Assembly: GCA_963377175.1 (NCBI GenBank)
Contig: CAUJNA010003295.1
Location: forward strand, 446,501 to 510,500
From: Effrenium voratum
Taxonomy: Eukaryota; Sar; Dinophyceae; Suessiales; Symbiodiniaceae
DNA: 64,000 nucleotides
Direction of reading: 5' to 3'
Numbering within the stretch: the stretch's first letter is position 1; every line of letters begins with the position of its first letter. The notes under the pieces are model-generated. The model saw nothing but the letters and a program-made list of their open reading frames with translations. It made no database searches and was not told where the DNA came from. The position numbers and the translations under genes are program-made. This document shows, in pieces, positions 24,301 through 37,737 of the stretch.

Positions 24301-25530
24301 CCATTGCTCCATTGGCAGGGTCAGCCAAGCGGTCTGCCAAATCTGGGTCTGGAGTCTTTAGACCTTGGCTGCACCTCGCACGACTCGGAAATGACATGTG
24401 GGCTGTCCGGGCCACGACTCGCGGCTTTAACATACTTTAACATCGACACGGCCGATTCGAACAATTGGGTTGTCCTTCAAGTGGTTCGGAGCTGCCTTCC
24501 AGGCCGGCTTCCACGCGGGTGAGCCTGGGTACAGCTTGCACAGCTTGCACAGCTTGGGCATGGCCGTCTTTTAAGAGGCAGTGGATCTCTAATGGAACCT
24601 GGGGATGCTTGTGATGAGCACAGTGTCCATGCGAGCCAGCTCCGGCTCTCAAACAAAACGGCCATCTGCACCTTTACAGTAGACTTTGGGCTGCCTGGCG
24701 TCCGCACTGCCCAACCCGTCATATCCGAAGCACGTTGCGGCAGAAGCTTTGGTCACACAGCACGCGTCCATCGCAGGCCATATGTAGCCGCAATGGCTCA
24801 AAGAGAAGCTACTGCTGCCTGACTGCAAATCCCGAAACAGGTACCTCGAAAGGGTGGATTTTCTTTTGACTCCCCTTTGAGCTGATCAAACAAGGTGTCC
24901 TCATTTTGAGACAAATCAATTTGTTGGCTCTGAATTTGACCCCACGCCAACTGTCCCTTGTGAAGCCTGATTGAGCAAAGATGGGAAGTCAGGGAGCTCC
25001 ATGCTTGTGGGCGCCTTCGGATCGACAATCTGACGCAACGTGCAAAGCTTGGCCGACCCAACTGTTTGGCTAAACCAAACGAATATCGGGATATCAACCT
25101 GAACGTCAGCTCTGCCAATGCGCTGGTGCCAACCACCATGGATCCCCACTCCGCCCCCTACAGCCCTTCCTTGGCCTTTAACTAAACGAGAAGGGAGGGC
25201 TGGGAGAGAAGGGGTTGGGATCCGCTGGCGAGTATTGTCGTTGCTGTAGGACACACTTGGAAGGCGCACTGCGCTTTGAGGTGCTTGGGATCTCGGTTGT
25301 TCAGCTCACGGGGGAAAAGCAGGAACATTGAGGTGCCCGCTTTAAGCAGGCAACATGTTAGCCAACAACTCAGAAGACAGACAAATATAAAGCTGCATGG
25401 CCGCCACAAGCCCCCACCGAATCCGAGTCTCCCAAGGCCATTGGACACCAAGATCCAGCAGACTCTTTGGGTCTTTGGGCGTCGATCCAGCTTGCACAGC
25501 ACATGGAGCCCGTCCCTGGTCCACCCGACA
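21327..25530. other. Mostly unassigned DNA with one clean exon
   Basis: Only one block is convincing: minus 23,660-about 23,575, reading SRLVGIIISIIAGVPTNIKR, HATMDQ, with a canonical donor GACCAG|GTAAGG. It looks like an amphipathic or membrane-associated helix. The family is unknown. A short Ala/Val-Gln repeat from a GCTTGCACA microsatellite lies at 24,536-24,559. Elsewhere the open frames on both strands look alike and no domain is visible. Confidence 0.3.
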
Positions 25531-25534
25531 CTGA

Positions 25535-28500
25535 CCTTTCAGCAGCTCCACTGCTTGCTGTGCCACGCAGAGCGCGGCAGTGTCATCCGCCCGGGAGAGC
25601 AGATCCCCCTGATCCGTCGCTCGCCGAGTCGCCGAGTCGCCGAATCGCCGGCATGTGCGAAGCCTTTTTTTGGATCTGCTTTCTTTGGCAGGTGTCAACT
25701 ATAGAAAGCAGGTCTCTGTGCTTTAAGACTGTCTTGCAGCGCCTTCTGAATCTTCAGGGAGGCTTGGCGGCAACGAGTCCCTGCGCTCCGCAATCCCAGC
25801 ACCAGCCTCACCGCCGTCTGATTCTCGGGTTGAAAGAGTCTCTGCAGGCCACGCCATGACACGCGGAGTGGCTCACAATCTGCTGCCTTGTGGAAATCAA
25901 AAATCCCAAGAGCCCATGGTGCCAATTTGCACAACATTGCGTGGAGATGCGTTATTGGCTCCAAAGGGTGCTGCTCCCTACGCCTGTCTCAGCTTTCAGG
26001 ATGGCTTCCCTTCCCTTTTGCATTTGTGCTTGGCAAACCCTCTAAACTGAGAGGGGGGTGCTTCTCTTGACAACGACCCCAACAAGGCCCAAACGAGCCC
26101 CCGGCATCTCCGCTTTGCCAACCAGCTGGGACCGACTGGTGCCCGCGGCCACCGCCAGCTCGTCCACCTAGGCAGGTGCGGTGAGGGTGCGTTCGGGAGG
26201 CTTGGATCATGAATAAGAGGCGCTTCAATTTGGATTGGTGGGGTGTGACACGAAAAAGCAGGTTCCCGCAAGAAGTGAAGGATCCCAGGTTAAATTCAGA
26301 TGTATCCCACATCAATCAGGAGTTTGTGAATCCTGGGTTCTCATCGGATGAAACATGTTTCCACCAGGGAAAGACAGCCCTTGAAGCTGCTTCTTCTTGT
26401 CTAGGTGCATCAGCGGCAACAGTCAAAGAACCCGGGGAGCCGGGCACCGTCCGAGACAAATGCGACAACCTGCGCAAATCCGAAATGGGCGACCAGTGGC
26501 CAGGGTGTCGATGAGTGTGGCATCGCTCATTTTGCATTTTGCCCTTGACAGCTGTGTGCCACAAAGCAAAAAACATCTGATCTGAACCCTGCCCTTGCAT
26601 TCCATCCTGGCACAAGCATGTCAACCTTCCCGTGATCCCCCCCGCACAGAAACCAACAAAAACAACTTCTGCAAGGGATTGTCAACACTGACTTTCGCAA
26701 GGGAACCTCAATCTGTCTGAGTTGGTACCCATCTTCCAGCCCGCCAAATTGAGACTGAGCTCCACAGAGCTCCGTACCTCTACTTCGAAGTCTTTAAGGT
26801 GCACCTGCGGCAGGGAATCCACCGTGCTCCAAATTTCTGGGGAATGACAGTTAAGTGGTTTCGCGTCGCGTTGCACCCTCGAACGTAGCCTTAGCAGAGT
26901 TCCCAGTCCCCTACCAGGGGTTCAAAAGGGTTGGAGTAAGAATAACACGAGCCCTCAAAAGCAGCACCTTGAGCTTGTCCCTGGATGTGGGGTCCCCCCC
27001 ACTTCCGGCATGTGGCATGCAAACGTTGCGCTGGCTTCGGGCAATTTTAAAAAGCGCTGAAACGGCATCGAGCTGCCGAAGCAGTGGCTGCGTGATTGGA
27101 ACACTGTCAGACTTGCCAATTGATCCAGTGACCAACGGGAATCACGTGGCCTACGTGAACATGAGTAGCGCAGCGCAAGCTGCAAAAAGGCGCCCTTGAC
27201 GCCTGCCGTCGCAACTTGCGGAAACTTGAAACCTGCGAACTGCCAGGGAACCGTGGCTGGCAGGCGCATTTGAAAGTTCGCCCGTGCTTCCGGGCGAGCG
27301 AAATGGAAAGCCCCGCAAGACTTCAAAACTCCCTGGCCGCAACTGCCGCAGCCCGCGCGACGCGCGCGGAACTGTGCAGCGGTCACACCAAGCTGTTACG
27401 GGTTGAGGGTCAGCAGGAGCCAAAGGCTGCTCTCTGCGTTTGGGAGCAGAACTTCAGCTCGCAGGAGGACCTGGGCAGAGAAAAGCGTTGGGGATTAAGA
27501 GTGGCTGTCGTTTTGAGAATGAGCGCAATGCTTGTGCGGAATCCAGAAGTCAGAGTGATGCAAGTCTCTCGCCACGGGACACTAAACCAGAGGTGCCCGC
27601 TTGTAGCATCAAACCGCCAGCCTAAAACCTCCTGGGGCGTGGGCCGTCAGGAAAACAATAGCGGGGAAGGTAAGCATCAGGAGGCTGCGAAGCTCCAAGC
27701 TGATGACCCTCCTGACCCACGACTGGAGAACGCAAGGGATGGAGGGGCGGGGTCTTCAGCTCCTCTCGTACATTGACAGCACCAAGGTCACCATAGAACC
27801 TCGGCATGAGCTCTGGGCGGCTCTGGCACGAACTTCTTATCGGCCCAACCCCCTTCCGCCCCGCCCCGCCCTGGCCGAGCCGGCGGCACGCCCAGGCGAT
27901 GGCGAAATTCCCCGCGAAGAAGAACTCCGGCCAGGCACTGAAGTGCGCAGTCATCTCCTGCCACCAGGCCTGCCAGGCATAAACCAAGGAGTCACAATGT
28001 CATAGGTAAACCGCCCCACAACCAGGTGCCTGCCTGACGAGCATAGCCATTCAAGATGTATGAGTCTGCATGAAGATTCGGAGGGGTGTCAACACTCTGC
28101 ATCGGATTCGGGCTTTCAACACATTCCGACCAAATTGTAAAATATATTACCTTGGGGGGGGGGGGAAACGAAGAAAAGCCTACCATCAATGAAAAGAAAA
28201 CACTGCTAGACTACGAACAAATTAACTGCTTGAGGTGCTGATAGGTGCCGTGTCAAAGGCATCTGATAAGTTGAGGAATCCCACACAGCCATGCCAGAGA
28301 AGCCCTCAGCTAGCCTGGCTTCCGCTCAGGAAGTGCAGAGCCACCTGCAGTATATGTCCACAAAGGGGTGTGGCTGTGGGCAACAATCCAATCCATAATT
28401 ACGGTACACCTGCAGGCGAACTGATCAACCCCTGCGCACCGATACGAGCTTGTATCCAATAAGAATCACTGAAGATTCCGTGGGCTAGCAGGCCGTCAGG

Positions 28501-29950
28501 CTTGAACAACGACCACAGCGCATTCGTCCCGTGTTGTCCAAATTGGGTTCAAACAAGCCAAGCATTCGCTTGGAGGCATAGCAGAATTTGTTTAGCTGAA
28601 CCGCACCTCTTACCCATCCGGACGATCGCCACTTGGGAAACCCCGCGGGCAGGTTGAAGATGCCGGGCACCAGAAAAGCGTCCACTCGGTGCATCTTGCC
28701 GCTAGAGACCCAGCTGTTCAAGATGAAAGCCTGGGCAAATGGCAACATCAACAGCAAGAGCCAATGTCCAAATACATTTAGCACGTCTGGTTGCCCAAAT
28801 CAGCTTGCGCGAGCCAGCCTAGCCTCTCCCCCCTCCACGGCAACCAGAAAGACAAAGCGCCAAACCAAAAGTCCGTGCTGGCCTTCTGGGCCCCACGCCC
28901 TTCAAACCCACATCCCCCAACATCCCCCAACCCCCCAAATTCCCAGCCCCGAGGGCTTCGCCTGGTGCGCCACCAGCAGCAACGTGACCAGCCCCACCGG
29001 CACGTCCAGGAAGCCCAGCTCCGGCGCCAGGCCCCGCGCGCTTTGGAAGGCCAGCACCTGAGAAACGGCTTGGGCCATGCCGGATGACGAAGCAGCTAGT
29101 TGCCTTTAAAACATCCTGACTCGTTCAGTTCCCCTTTTCTAGGAGGTTTCTCCCAACCAACCCTGCCAAAACCGCTTCCGCGCCTGAAGCAGCCACTGGA
29201 GGCCAACAATCGACCCCCCTGGCCAAACACAAAAGTTGCCAATACTAACTTTAAATTCGCGAATACTAAACCGATACTAAACTTTCTGGAAGCCCGGTAA
29301 ATCCCGTAATGTGCTTATTAGGGGTCACCCGGCAACACTGTGTCCTTCGCCTCTGAAACAACTCAAGGTTCTTGCTATCAAAGTTCTTTCTCACAAATTG
29401 CCTTTTGAGCCCTTTGTTGTGCAAATCAAAGGGGGCCCACTTCGCCAGTTGTAACCCAATACTAAACAAGCCAATCTGAAGCAGCTCTGACCAAACACCA
29501 GGGGACCCTTATCAATAAAAACCCTCTGAGGTTTGTGTTGTTGGGGGGGGCGGTTTATTATTAGAGAGAACGGATTACTTGAGCGGGCTTCAATAATTCT
29601 GAAGTTGGAAGCATGGCAGATACAGTGGGATTCCTGCATTTCACACGCTGCCTCTGTTTTGAAGGCTGCGTAAAGGCGCAGCAACTCCGCAAAAGTGGCT
29701 GTCTCGCTTTGAGGCGGCTGCCAAATAGAACGCCGCCGCGTTCCTGAGCCGTGCATGCAATCTTCCAACCAAAAGGAAGTTGAGGGAACCAGGATATGAG
29801 AAAGCAACAGCATTCGGTTTGTGCCCTGCTCGGAAGGGTTGGGGTGGCTGAGCGCAGGAGAGCGTCAGGAAGCCCCCAGACTTGATGTCGCCCTGCGGCC
29901 CCAAGCCCAACATCTGCAGATCGAAGCGCCTCAGTAGCCGAGATCCAAGC
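25535..29950 (-). CDS. Unidentified multi-exon gene(s)
   Basis: Minus-strand exon candidates: 29,950-29,880 (LLRRFDLQMLGLGPQGDIKS); 29,060-28,960 (QVLAFQSARGLAPELGFLDV, then VPVGLVTLLLVAHQ, hydrophobic); 28,740-28,640 (AFILNSWVSSGKMHRVDAFL, VPGIFNLPAGFPKW); 27,970-27,860 (QAWWQEMTAHFSAWPEFFFA, GNFAIAWACRRLGQ); 27,110-27,000 (LLRQLDAVSALFKIARSQRN); 26,177-26,110 (VDELAVAAGTSRSQLVGKAE, after CTAG); 25,850-25,720 (LFQPENQTAVRLVLGLRSAG); 25,630-25,535 (GDLLSRADDTAALCVAQQAV, then AAAG|GTCAGT). The blocks at 27.9-29.0 kb are rich in aromatic and aliphatic residues, suggesting a membrane protein. The blocks at 25.5-26.2 kb look soluble and helical, so two genes are possible. I recognise no family. 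Confidence 0.4.
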
Positions 29951-30179
29951 CTACCGAAAGATTCTAATGCGGCCAACATTTGGCCAACTGGCTTGAAGAA
30001 AAAAGTATGTATCTCCTAGGGGCCACACTTCATCAAGCTTGGCTGCAGCCCACTGAGGGCATTGGCCACTCCGGCCATAAGCGCAAGAAGTCCAACCTGC
30101 AGAATGCCAGCTTGACACGCAGCAGACCGGTGCACACTGTCCCTTGATGGTACATTGACTCTTTGAACTTTCGTTCATG

Positions 30180-32950
30180 AGGATCCCTGCCTCCGAGGGC
30201 AACACGCGCTCCTTGGAGTCAAAGAAGTGCGCTCATGACATTTGCAGCAAGTTCTGAGCTCCTCACCCATGCGGAGCCGTTCAGGGCCATTGCGTCGTGC
30301 ACAGCCGTGTCCAGCAGGAATGCTGCACCTGCCAGTGACCCGCCGTCTTCCTTCAGCACCTCTGCCCTTTCATAAGCGTGCAAGGGGCGCCAAGGAACAT
30401 GTAGATGCCGCCCGAGACTGCATGGACCTGGCCCGCCATGGCCAAGCTGCTTAGCATTCCCCGGCGCGAAGCGAAACCCACGCCTGTTGCCTAAGCCCCG
30501 GGCGTGCGCTGTATCCGCCGCCGTCCACATGCGGTTCAAAGACTGGATCCGCCAAATCTTCTGCCAGGCTTCCACCTGGCCATCGCGCTCAACGCCCACG
30601 CCGCCCACGCGCAGCACAACGTGAGGGTCCCCTGAGCCACGCCTGCGGCTCCGTCACAGGCACCTCTGCTGTGCCCTGGGTCGCCTTCTTGGCCACGGGG
30701 CGGCACCGGTGCGCCCAGTGCTCCTGCATGCAAGTGTCTCACACAGTCGGGCTTCCAGCTTCGCAGCTGCAGCAGAAAAGGGAAGGGAAGGGGAGTCGAG
30801 AGGGGCATGCAGACCCTGACAAGGTCAAAGAAAATCTAAGATACAGCTCCTGGATCTCACCAGTTGTGAGGTCGGCTCGTGCCAAACATCTCTCCAACTC
30901 CTGCGACCCGTGCGAACTTCAAAACAACCGCCGTATGCGTGCTGAACCCACTACTCCAGCCATGAGAATTAACTTCCGTCTACAACCTGGGCAAAATAAG
31001 AGACACATCAGCCAAATGGCAAACGCGCAAGTCCGGGCACCACTCAAGCCCTTGGCGGAGCCGTCCTGGAAGGTGTAGACCTTCCCATCCCACGGGTTGA
31101 AGCGGCGCCTCGGGCCCAGTTTCCGAGCAAACGGGCATGGAAAAGGAGACATAGGAAACTCAGATTGACAGAAGACTTCAACTTCAAGTGGTCACAAGGC
31201 AAAGATGACCACTCAACCGCTGCAACTGGATTTTCAGAGCCGCGGGCTCGTTCGGATTCTCCGCAGTGCTCTGAACCTCTGTCCAGGCTAGGGCGAGCCG
31301 GAGTGAACCAAAACCGCACTGGGCTGCTCCACCGCCCACCTAAAATATGAGACGATTGCCAATGCTCCTTTCAGGTGCGCCTAGCCTTCAACTTGGGAAA
31401 CAACTGAAACTAGCATCCCCAACTCAGAGGCGCTTACCTCAAGAAACCTTCAGCTTCCCCTCAAAGCCTCATTGTTCCAAGGTGTCCTTTTGCCAAAAAC
31501 TGGCGCTGCACCAAGCTCTGCAGGTCCCCGGCTGTCGCGCGGCGCCGCTCCTCCTTCTCGAGGCCCTCGATGGCCAGCTGCGACAGCCTGGCGTGGGCAA
31601 CAGGCATCCTCTCAAGAACAAACATGGAACTCAAAAGGGGCCCGGTGAAAATCAACCTTCCTCGGACAGGCATCCTCTTTCAAGGTTTTAGGCTCCTCCT
31701 TTTTTGTGGGGGTTTGCGGGGGAGGTTATTTATGGATACAGTGACCAGTTACGAGTTGGTTATGAAGACTTCTTGTGAGGTGCGCTCAAATTGGAAGCCA
31801 TCGTTTTTGGCAGGCCATCAATTGAATCGGACTGCTTGCTTGGCATGTTCCATGTTGATCCTGACACTGAAGCGATCCTGTGGCTGTACTCTCTCTCCCT
31901 CTCTCTGCCGCACCAAGCACCTCATGTGTTATGCAGGCTGCATGATTTGGCCAAAAAGTGGAAGCAGCCTCCTTCTCACAGCCGGCGCTAAGAAAATGGA
32001 ATTTTGTCCACGATGAGAGAAATGACTGAGATCGCATCGAGTATTGCAAGTGTATCAACTGCAACGAGAATCGCCAATGCACGTTCTGCTCCCTCTCGGG
32101 CGCCCGGGCTCCAATGGCGTACCCTCCGGCAGGACCAGCCACTCGCGCTCCTCGACCCAGCCTGCGCTTGCGCGTCTTGCGCGTCTTGCGCGTCGGGCTG
32201 GCCACGGCCCACTTCCGGCCTGTGCCGCCGAAGATCTCCAGGATGCCAGGCGTGCACAAAATCCCAGCCACCTCCCAAGCTGGCATGGACATTCCACCTC
32301 AATAGGCTTTAGAACCTCATTGAACCGCCTCTTGGAAGCGCTAGCTTGATCTAGCTTCAAGGGGTCATCCTGATGATGAAGAGTGGCGTGCCAGGTTTTT
32401 AAGGCGTCGAATCGCTGCAAAACAATACCTCGCAAACCGTTTTGGAAAACATGTGCGTAAAAAGGGGGGAAAAACACGCCTGCGGCCTGCGCTAAGCTTT
32501 TTCATACCCATTTTGCATGTCCCTTCAAACATGGCCTGCCTTGGGCTTTTCCATGTCCAGCTGCCGGAACTTGACGTCGGCAGAGTCCAGCGTCTTCTGC
32601 AGGATTCGGATGGTGAGCCTGAAATCGGAGGTGAGGCGAAGGCAAAATGCGCGCTCTGAGAAATATGGGGGGAGGGGTTGGGCGGCTGTTGCCTGCTTGA
32701 AGCAAAAGCCATGTCAGCTTTGGGAGAAAGGCAAGCATCTTTGGGAACCTCTGCACGAGCGGCATCTCCGAATCGTTTCGGCCTGATACCCTGGTCCAGC
32801 AAGCCACTCTCCTCCACCTCGCCCAGCCTAGCCGCAATCAATTTTCCGCCCTTGGATCGCTCCCTCTCCTGAGCTGCACCTCGCCTGCTGAAGCCTTTCT
32901 CCATGAGTCGCAGGTGGAGCCCGTACTTCTCCCGCAGCTCCGCAGGCACC
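30180..32950 (-). CDS. Unidentified multi-exon gene(s), partly coiled-coil
   Basis: Minus-strand exon candidates: 32,950-32,730 (VPAELREKYGLHLRLMEKGF, with KGGKLIAARLGEVEESGLLD); 32,640-32,530 (SDFRLTIRILQKTLDSADVK, FRQLDMEKPKAG); 32,270-32,110 (Arg/Lys-rich, frame uncertain); 31,600-31,490 (LSQLAIEGLEKEERRRATAG, DLQSLVQRQF); 31,140-31,060 (LGPRRRFNPWDGKVYTFQDG); 30,355-30,245 (EDGGSLAGAAFLLDTAVHDA, MALNGSAW); 30,235-30,180 (FDSKERVLPSEAGILMNE). The upstream blocks are strongly helical and charged. No catalytic motif is visible and no family is recognised. The blocks may belong to more than one gene. Confidence 0.4.
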
Positions 32951-33706
32951 TGTTGGGGCAGAGTCGAGCAAAAAAAACACGCAAAACAACAGATGAGGTT
33001 CGATCGGGCGACCCAAAGTGCAAGCCGAACAGTACCAAAGGCCGCGCCTCTGGCTTCTGACGCTGTGCATCCTGGCAGAATGTGAGAGCCTCTCCTCACT
33101 GGAACTGTACTGCAACCCAATGCAACCCAATAGGTCAACCAGGGCATGTGACAAAGGAAAACCCTACCTAACATTCCCCGACCCTCAGAACGCGAGGCTC
33201 CTGTAGGCTCGCCACATCACTCACATCAGCAGTGGGCCTGAGCCATCCGAAACCACAGCTGGGTGTTCCGCGTTCTGCATATTAGTAGGAGATCTGGGTT
33301 GCCCTGCGCATTCTCAAAGCAAGAAGTTGCCGTGGCCCGGCGTCCAAGCAAACATACGGGAAGCCAGCACTGTCCGACTTTCGGGTGCCGGCGCAATGCC
33401 CGCCGCCGCCGTGCGCGTTGCTCTGGCCGAGCAGCTCACCTCAAGGCTTTCAGGAGAGGCGCGGTCGAGTTATCAAGCGCAAGCGAGAGGTGGGCAGAAG
33501 GTGGGGTGCCCCGGTGAGCCATGCAAGTCTTCAAGCAAAAGTTGGAAACACGAGGACCACCCCATGTGCGTCTCCAAAGGCAACGTCACTGGAAACGTCC
33601 AAGCGCCCTGCCCTGATGCGGCGACCAGCCTTGGAAGATGCAATGGCGCACCCCAGCAGCACGTCCCAGTAAGTGGCTAAGATACGAACACAAGCTGTCA
33701 AGGCGG

Positions 33707-34930
33707 TCACCAGCGCGAAAGCTGCGAGGGGCTGCAGACTTGCCTCTGCCAAGCCGCAAGCCGGGGCTGTACCCGCACTTCTTTGAGGAAACAGCCGTTT
33801 GGAGGACCCGTTTCGTCATGTCTCAGGTCATCATCTGAAAGACGGAAGTGATCAACGGCTTGGATGGGTTGCAAGCTGGTCGTCACGGCCTCCGCAGCTT
33901 TCTCAGGAGCTGCGCGGGTGCTATCCTCGCCCAAATGGCAGGTAAGTAGAAGATAGGATTTAAAACTGACCTAAGTGTTGCTTAATTACCACATCCGAGT
34001 ATTCCAAGGTTTGGCAAACAAGTGGCTGCCAAAACCAAACGTCAGACCTCTTCCGAATGACTCATGTTTCTTTGTGCGGGCTCTCCTCCAGAACAACTGG
34101 TTCAACTGGTTCCCACGTGCGTCTGACGAGCCCACCCAGCCGGTCCGCGTGCCGCAGCCGTCGCTGAAGCGGAGCAGCTCCTGGGGCCGGGCGCAAGTCG
34201 CCGTGCTTCCAAAATGGGCACCGCCATGGGCGGCGTCGCTGCGGTTGCTCCAAGAATGCCGAGATGCGTATACTATGTCTTTGATATAGATAATTAAATA
34301 AATAAGTAAATAAATAAATAAATAACAACAAAATGAATAGAACAATAAATGAATAAATCAAAAAATGTATATATATATATACATATATATATATATTATA
34401 CGTATATTATTCATAATAGTAGGTCGCTTGACATGTGCGCAACACCAGCCCCACTGTTCGTCTAACTCAGAAAGACAAGGTCGTGGCATGCTGCGGCAAC
34501 TTGTTGGACCCCGTGCTGCGAGGGACAACCGGGAGAGGCACGGAGCGCCTTTTTCAGCCCTCTTCAATCCAGGAATTGTGAGGTAGTTGGCTGAGGCTCT
34601 GGTTGCATCTCTTTCTGCCGCCTTCCCCTAGGCAGCGAGAAATAGCTCAAGCTGATGAAAACACAGCTGACGTGCACTCACATGCTGCCCAGCCACCAGG
34701 CAGCAATGGCCGCAATTGAAAAGGGCCGATCTGCGACCCAAACATTCATGACCTCAGGTCAAGAGCTGACAAATGCGAGGAGGCAATGCCAGGCAGTAGG
34801 CAAAGGGCCCAACAAGCACCTGAAGCCCGCACCAGCTTCTGGCAGCTTGTAGGCGCAACACCCTCGTGCAAGGCCCGCCTTGGCTGGTGCTATTTCCGCG
34901 CTTCCACGTCTAACATACGACCCCTGGTTG
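33707..34930. other. Region downstream of the dioxygenase gene, conflicting coding signals
   Basis: On the minus strand, 33,935-33,800 reads TRAAPEKAAEAVTTSLQPIQ and AVDHFRLSDDDLRHDETG, which looks coding. On the plus strand, 34,099-34,190 follows a CTCCTCCAG acceptor-like site and reads NNWFNWFPRASDEPTQPVRV, also protein-like. A textbook plus-strand donor (GGCAG|GTAAGTAG) sits at about 33,940. Either the plus strand carries a small opposing gene or one signal is chance. AT microsatellites lie at 34,285-34,400. Confidence 0.25.
34285..34402. repeat. (AAAT)n and (TA)n tracts
   Basis: TAAATAAA units followed by TATATA/ACATAT, between the dioxygenase gene and the next downstream signals. Confidence 0.9.
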
Positions 34931-34951
34931 TGACCCCGCTATCACACCCCT

Positions 34952-37698
34952 CTTGAGGCTCCGGCGGGTCGGGCTGGCCGTCTCTTAGGTTCTGCCAGAG
35001 CACCGCCTCCCCCGCTTGCGGCAGCACCTTGAGACCTCGCCGGCGGCGACCCCGGACCGTGTGCGCCAAGGGCTCGGATACTGTGGGCTGCTCAACGCGC
35101 TTTGGACTGCAACGCCGTACAGAGGGCTCAAGTCTTGAGCCGCCCGCCCAGTTTTGGAAAGTGAAGGTGGCCGCCGCCATCGTCTTCGGGCACATCGCTC
35201 AGGAAGACCAGCATGGTGTGACTTCTTTGCTCGCCTCATGGCATTCGTGCAAGTGCGCACGCCTCCGCAAGGGGTGGCCCGCCAGCGTTCGTGACCGCAA
35301 CCGTCGAGACTGCAACGAGTCTTGCCAAGCACGCGGCCGGCATAGGAGGACATCCTGTGCGGCTCCTCATGGGTATCCATGTGAGGCCTGTAGTACCTTG
35401 GTAGCGCAAATCCAGGCTCCTTGTTGCAAGGCTATCATTGTCCTTCCTCATTTTGAGCTCACAGTGGCCAACTGGCCAGAACTGTTTGTCGGCTTTGGGC
35501 AGCACAACGTATCCAGGGTTCCAAAAGGGGATATGCACACCTCGACGCCCCGCCACCTGACGAGACCAAGAAACTGGTCAGGCAAGTACCGGACCAGCTG
35601 AAGCGGCTCGATGCGCCCTTCTTCCACGCCGATGACCTAAACATGTTCGCTAATTGTTTGGGGAGGCTGGGCGGGGCATCCCGCGATTCCATTCTTTCAG
35701 ACTACCCTACACAAGTCCAGACTACTCTACAAAAAAAAGAAATGACAAGAATGGAGTCACAAATGCAATTCCAGGGGCGAACCCCCCTTCCAATTGCCAA
35801 CATTGACCCATGACTTTTCGTCGAAGAAATAACGCATCAATTGGGAAATGCGTTGGGGAGAAGCCCCATTGCCATAAATGCAAATAAACGGGATAGAACA
35901 TGATAGAACCAAAGGCCAAATCGCCCAGGCCTGACCACTCCGTCCCCAACTTGGAGCCCAACCCCAGACGTTTCGCGCGAGAGTCAGTCATGCGAACCAT
36001 TCAAGCCGAAGGCCCAAAGCCCTCGGTCGGGTCGCGAGGCCTCGGCACAGCGCCGCTGCACCCGCAGAACGGCCTGCAGCTCCGCCTCCACGCCGCCCCG
36101 CGCAGCCGGCGGCAGCTGTGACAGACCCTCCTGACAGGGTGGCTGAAGCCACCCGACCGCCATTGATCTGACCCACGCCAACCCCGCTCTGGAAAATTAG
36201 AAGGCCCAAGGACGTGGCGAAGGACCAGGGACTTCCCCCAGAGGAGCACAATGATAGGTGCAGGAATGGTGTACCTCAACAACTATGCCTGTAGGTTTAG
36301 CCTGGGTACCACGTGATCCCCTTCATTTCGATAAATCGAGTGGGCGGCAAATCTCAAAATCTGGAACCAAACCGTGAACATGGCCTCAGGGAAATATGGG
36401 CAGCCCTGGCAGGAGGCGCATGGAAGCAAAGGAAGTGGGGGGACGGAGATCCTGGGCCCAACCCAGAGTTGTTGGACTCCTGAAAGCCTAGATGTTGGCT
36501 GCGTCTTGGGCATCCCCAAGTTAGAGGTGCCCACGGTTGGTTGCTGGCCCCGTGGTAGGCAAGCCAAGGGAAACTAATAACAGGCCAGTTGTGCAGCAAT
36601 GAAGGCCGTCCAATTTCCAACTTCCCACCAACACACATGGACCACGTGGAAGCACACAGGCTCCCTTTCCGAGGAATACGTCTATTCGGTCCAACGCATA
36701 CCCCAAGGCATTGCAGCCACAGAGTCCGAGAACAACTCTCAACGACAGAGTGCGGCGCTAGACTGGGAGGACCAATTGCAAGCGATCACAATCATCACAA
36801 CACACCGCGGAGCCCGAAAACCCTTCAAAGAAAATCAAGTGATGGCGCAACAAACAGTCGTGATGCTGTTTGTCCACCTCCTTTGCGATGCAGTTTTTGA
36901 AATCTTGCATTCCCAGGCAAGTGTCTGGCGGCATCATCAGCGGCCACAGCATGGGGCACGAGCTGGATGTGCGCCGCCTCGTGTAAAACGTGACCAGCTG
37001 ACAGCCCTACTGGTCATTTGCACAATGAGCAACGTGCAATAATATTATGAGACTTGAAACTCAAACCAGAAACTCAAAACCAGCCACGGCAGCCAGGGTG
37101 CTCGTCAGTGATGAATTCGCCCGACGGCAGCGTCTGCTTGCTTGCTTGGAAGCCCTGCCGAGCGTCGCACAATGCGACCAGCTCCTGGGCACAAATTGCT
37201 AAACCCCTGGTGGATTGATTAATGGGGTCAGTCCAGCTTAAACAGAAGCAGACGCCCTTCTATCAATCTGCAAGTTTTCGTGATCCGTCAACATAGCTCA
37301 CAGCCGCTCACTCGGACCACAATCCTCCAGCTCTAAGGGCTGAAACAAGCCCTGGATGAGCTCCACATCCAGCTCATGCTCCTCACGAATTTGTGGGCGC
37401 CATATCAACCAACCATGACGCCGCCGCGACTTCTACAAACAAATGGCATCCATTGAGCTCTGAGAGCCCGCACCTAATGAAATGTACGGTACCTTGTGCT
37501 TGGAGCCTTCATTTTCTGTCGCGATGCCAGTTTGTGCAGCCTCTTCCCAAAGCTCCTGCGTCAGCCTGCGAATCACCACCTCTGAGCCATCAATCACGGC
37601 CTCACCTCAGCAACTCGAATGAGTCCATGCACTGCTCAACCTGGGGTCCTCCACAAAAGCACTGCATGTGGCACAGGTCTAGGCAAAGCTTGCTCTGC
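34952..37698 (-). CDS. Prolyl 4-hydroxylase-like 2-oxoglutarate/Fe(II) dioxygenase
   Basis: Exons: 37,698-about 37,643 (KLCLDLCHMQCFCGGPQ); 37,600-37,493 (GSEVVIRRLTQELWEEAAQT); 37,381-about 37,310 (EHELDVELIQGLFQPLELED); 37,184-about 37,085 (ELVALCDARQGFQASKQTLP); 36,130-36,041 (GLSQLPPAARGGVEAELQAV); 35,636-35,567 (EEGRIEPLQLVRYLPDQF); 35,387-35,338 (PHMDTHEEPHRMSSYAG, with the iron ligands His-x-Asp); 35,234-35,148 (HTMLVFLSDVPEDDGGGHLH, FPKLG); 35,035-about 34,952 (LKVLPQAGEAVLWQNLRDGQ). This order matches the P4H alpha-subunit fold: the LQ-VRY strand, the HxD pair, the GG--HFPKLG strand and the K-LP--G-A--W-N strand. The distal iron His and the 2OG-binding Lys should lie in one more 3' exon, which I did not find. 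The enzyme would hydroxylate proline in a secreted or cytosolic target. Several joins use GC donors (YAG, KLG). Confidence 0.82.
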
Positions 37699-37737
37699 CG
37701 AAACCATGGAGAGACTTTTGTACTAACTGTATGTATT

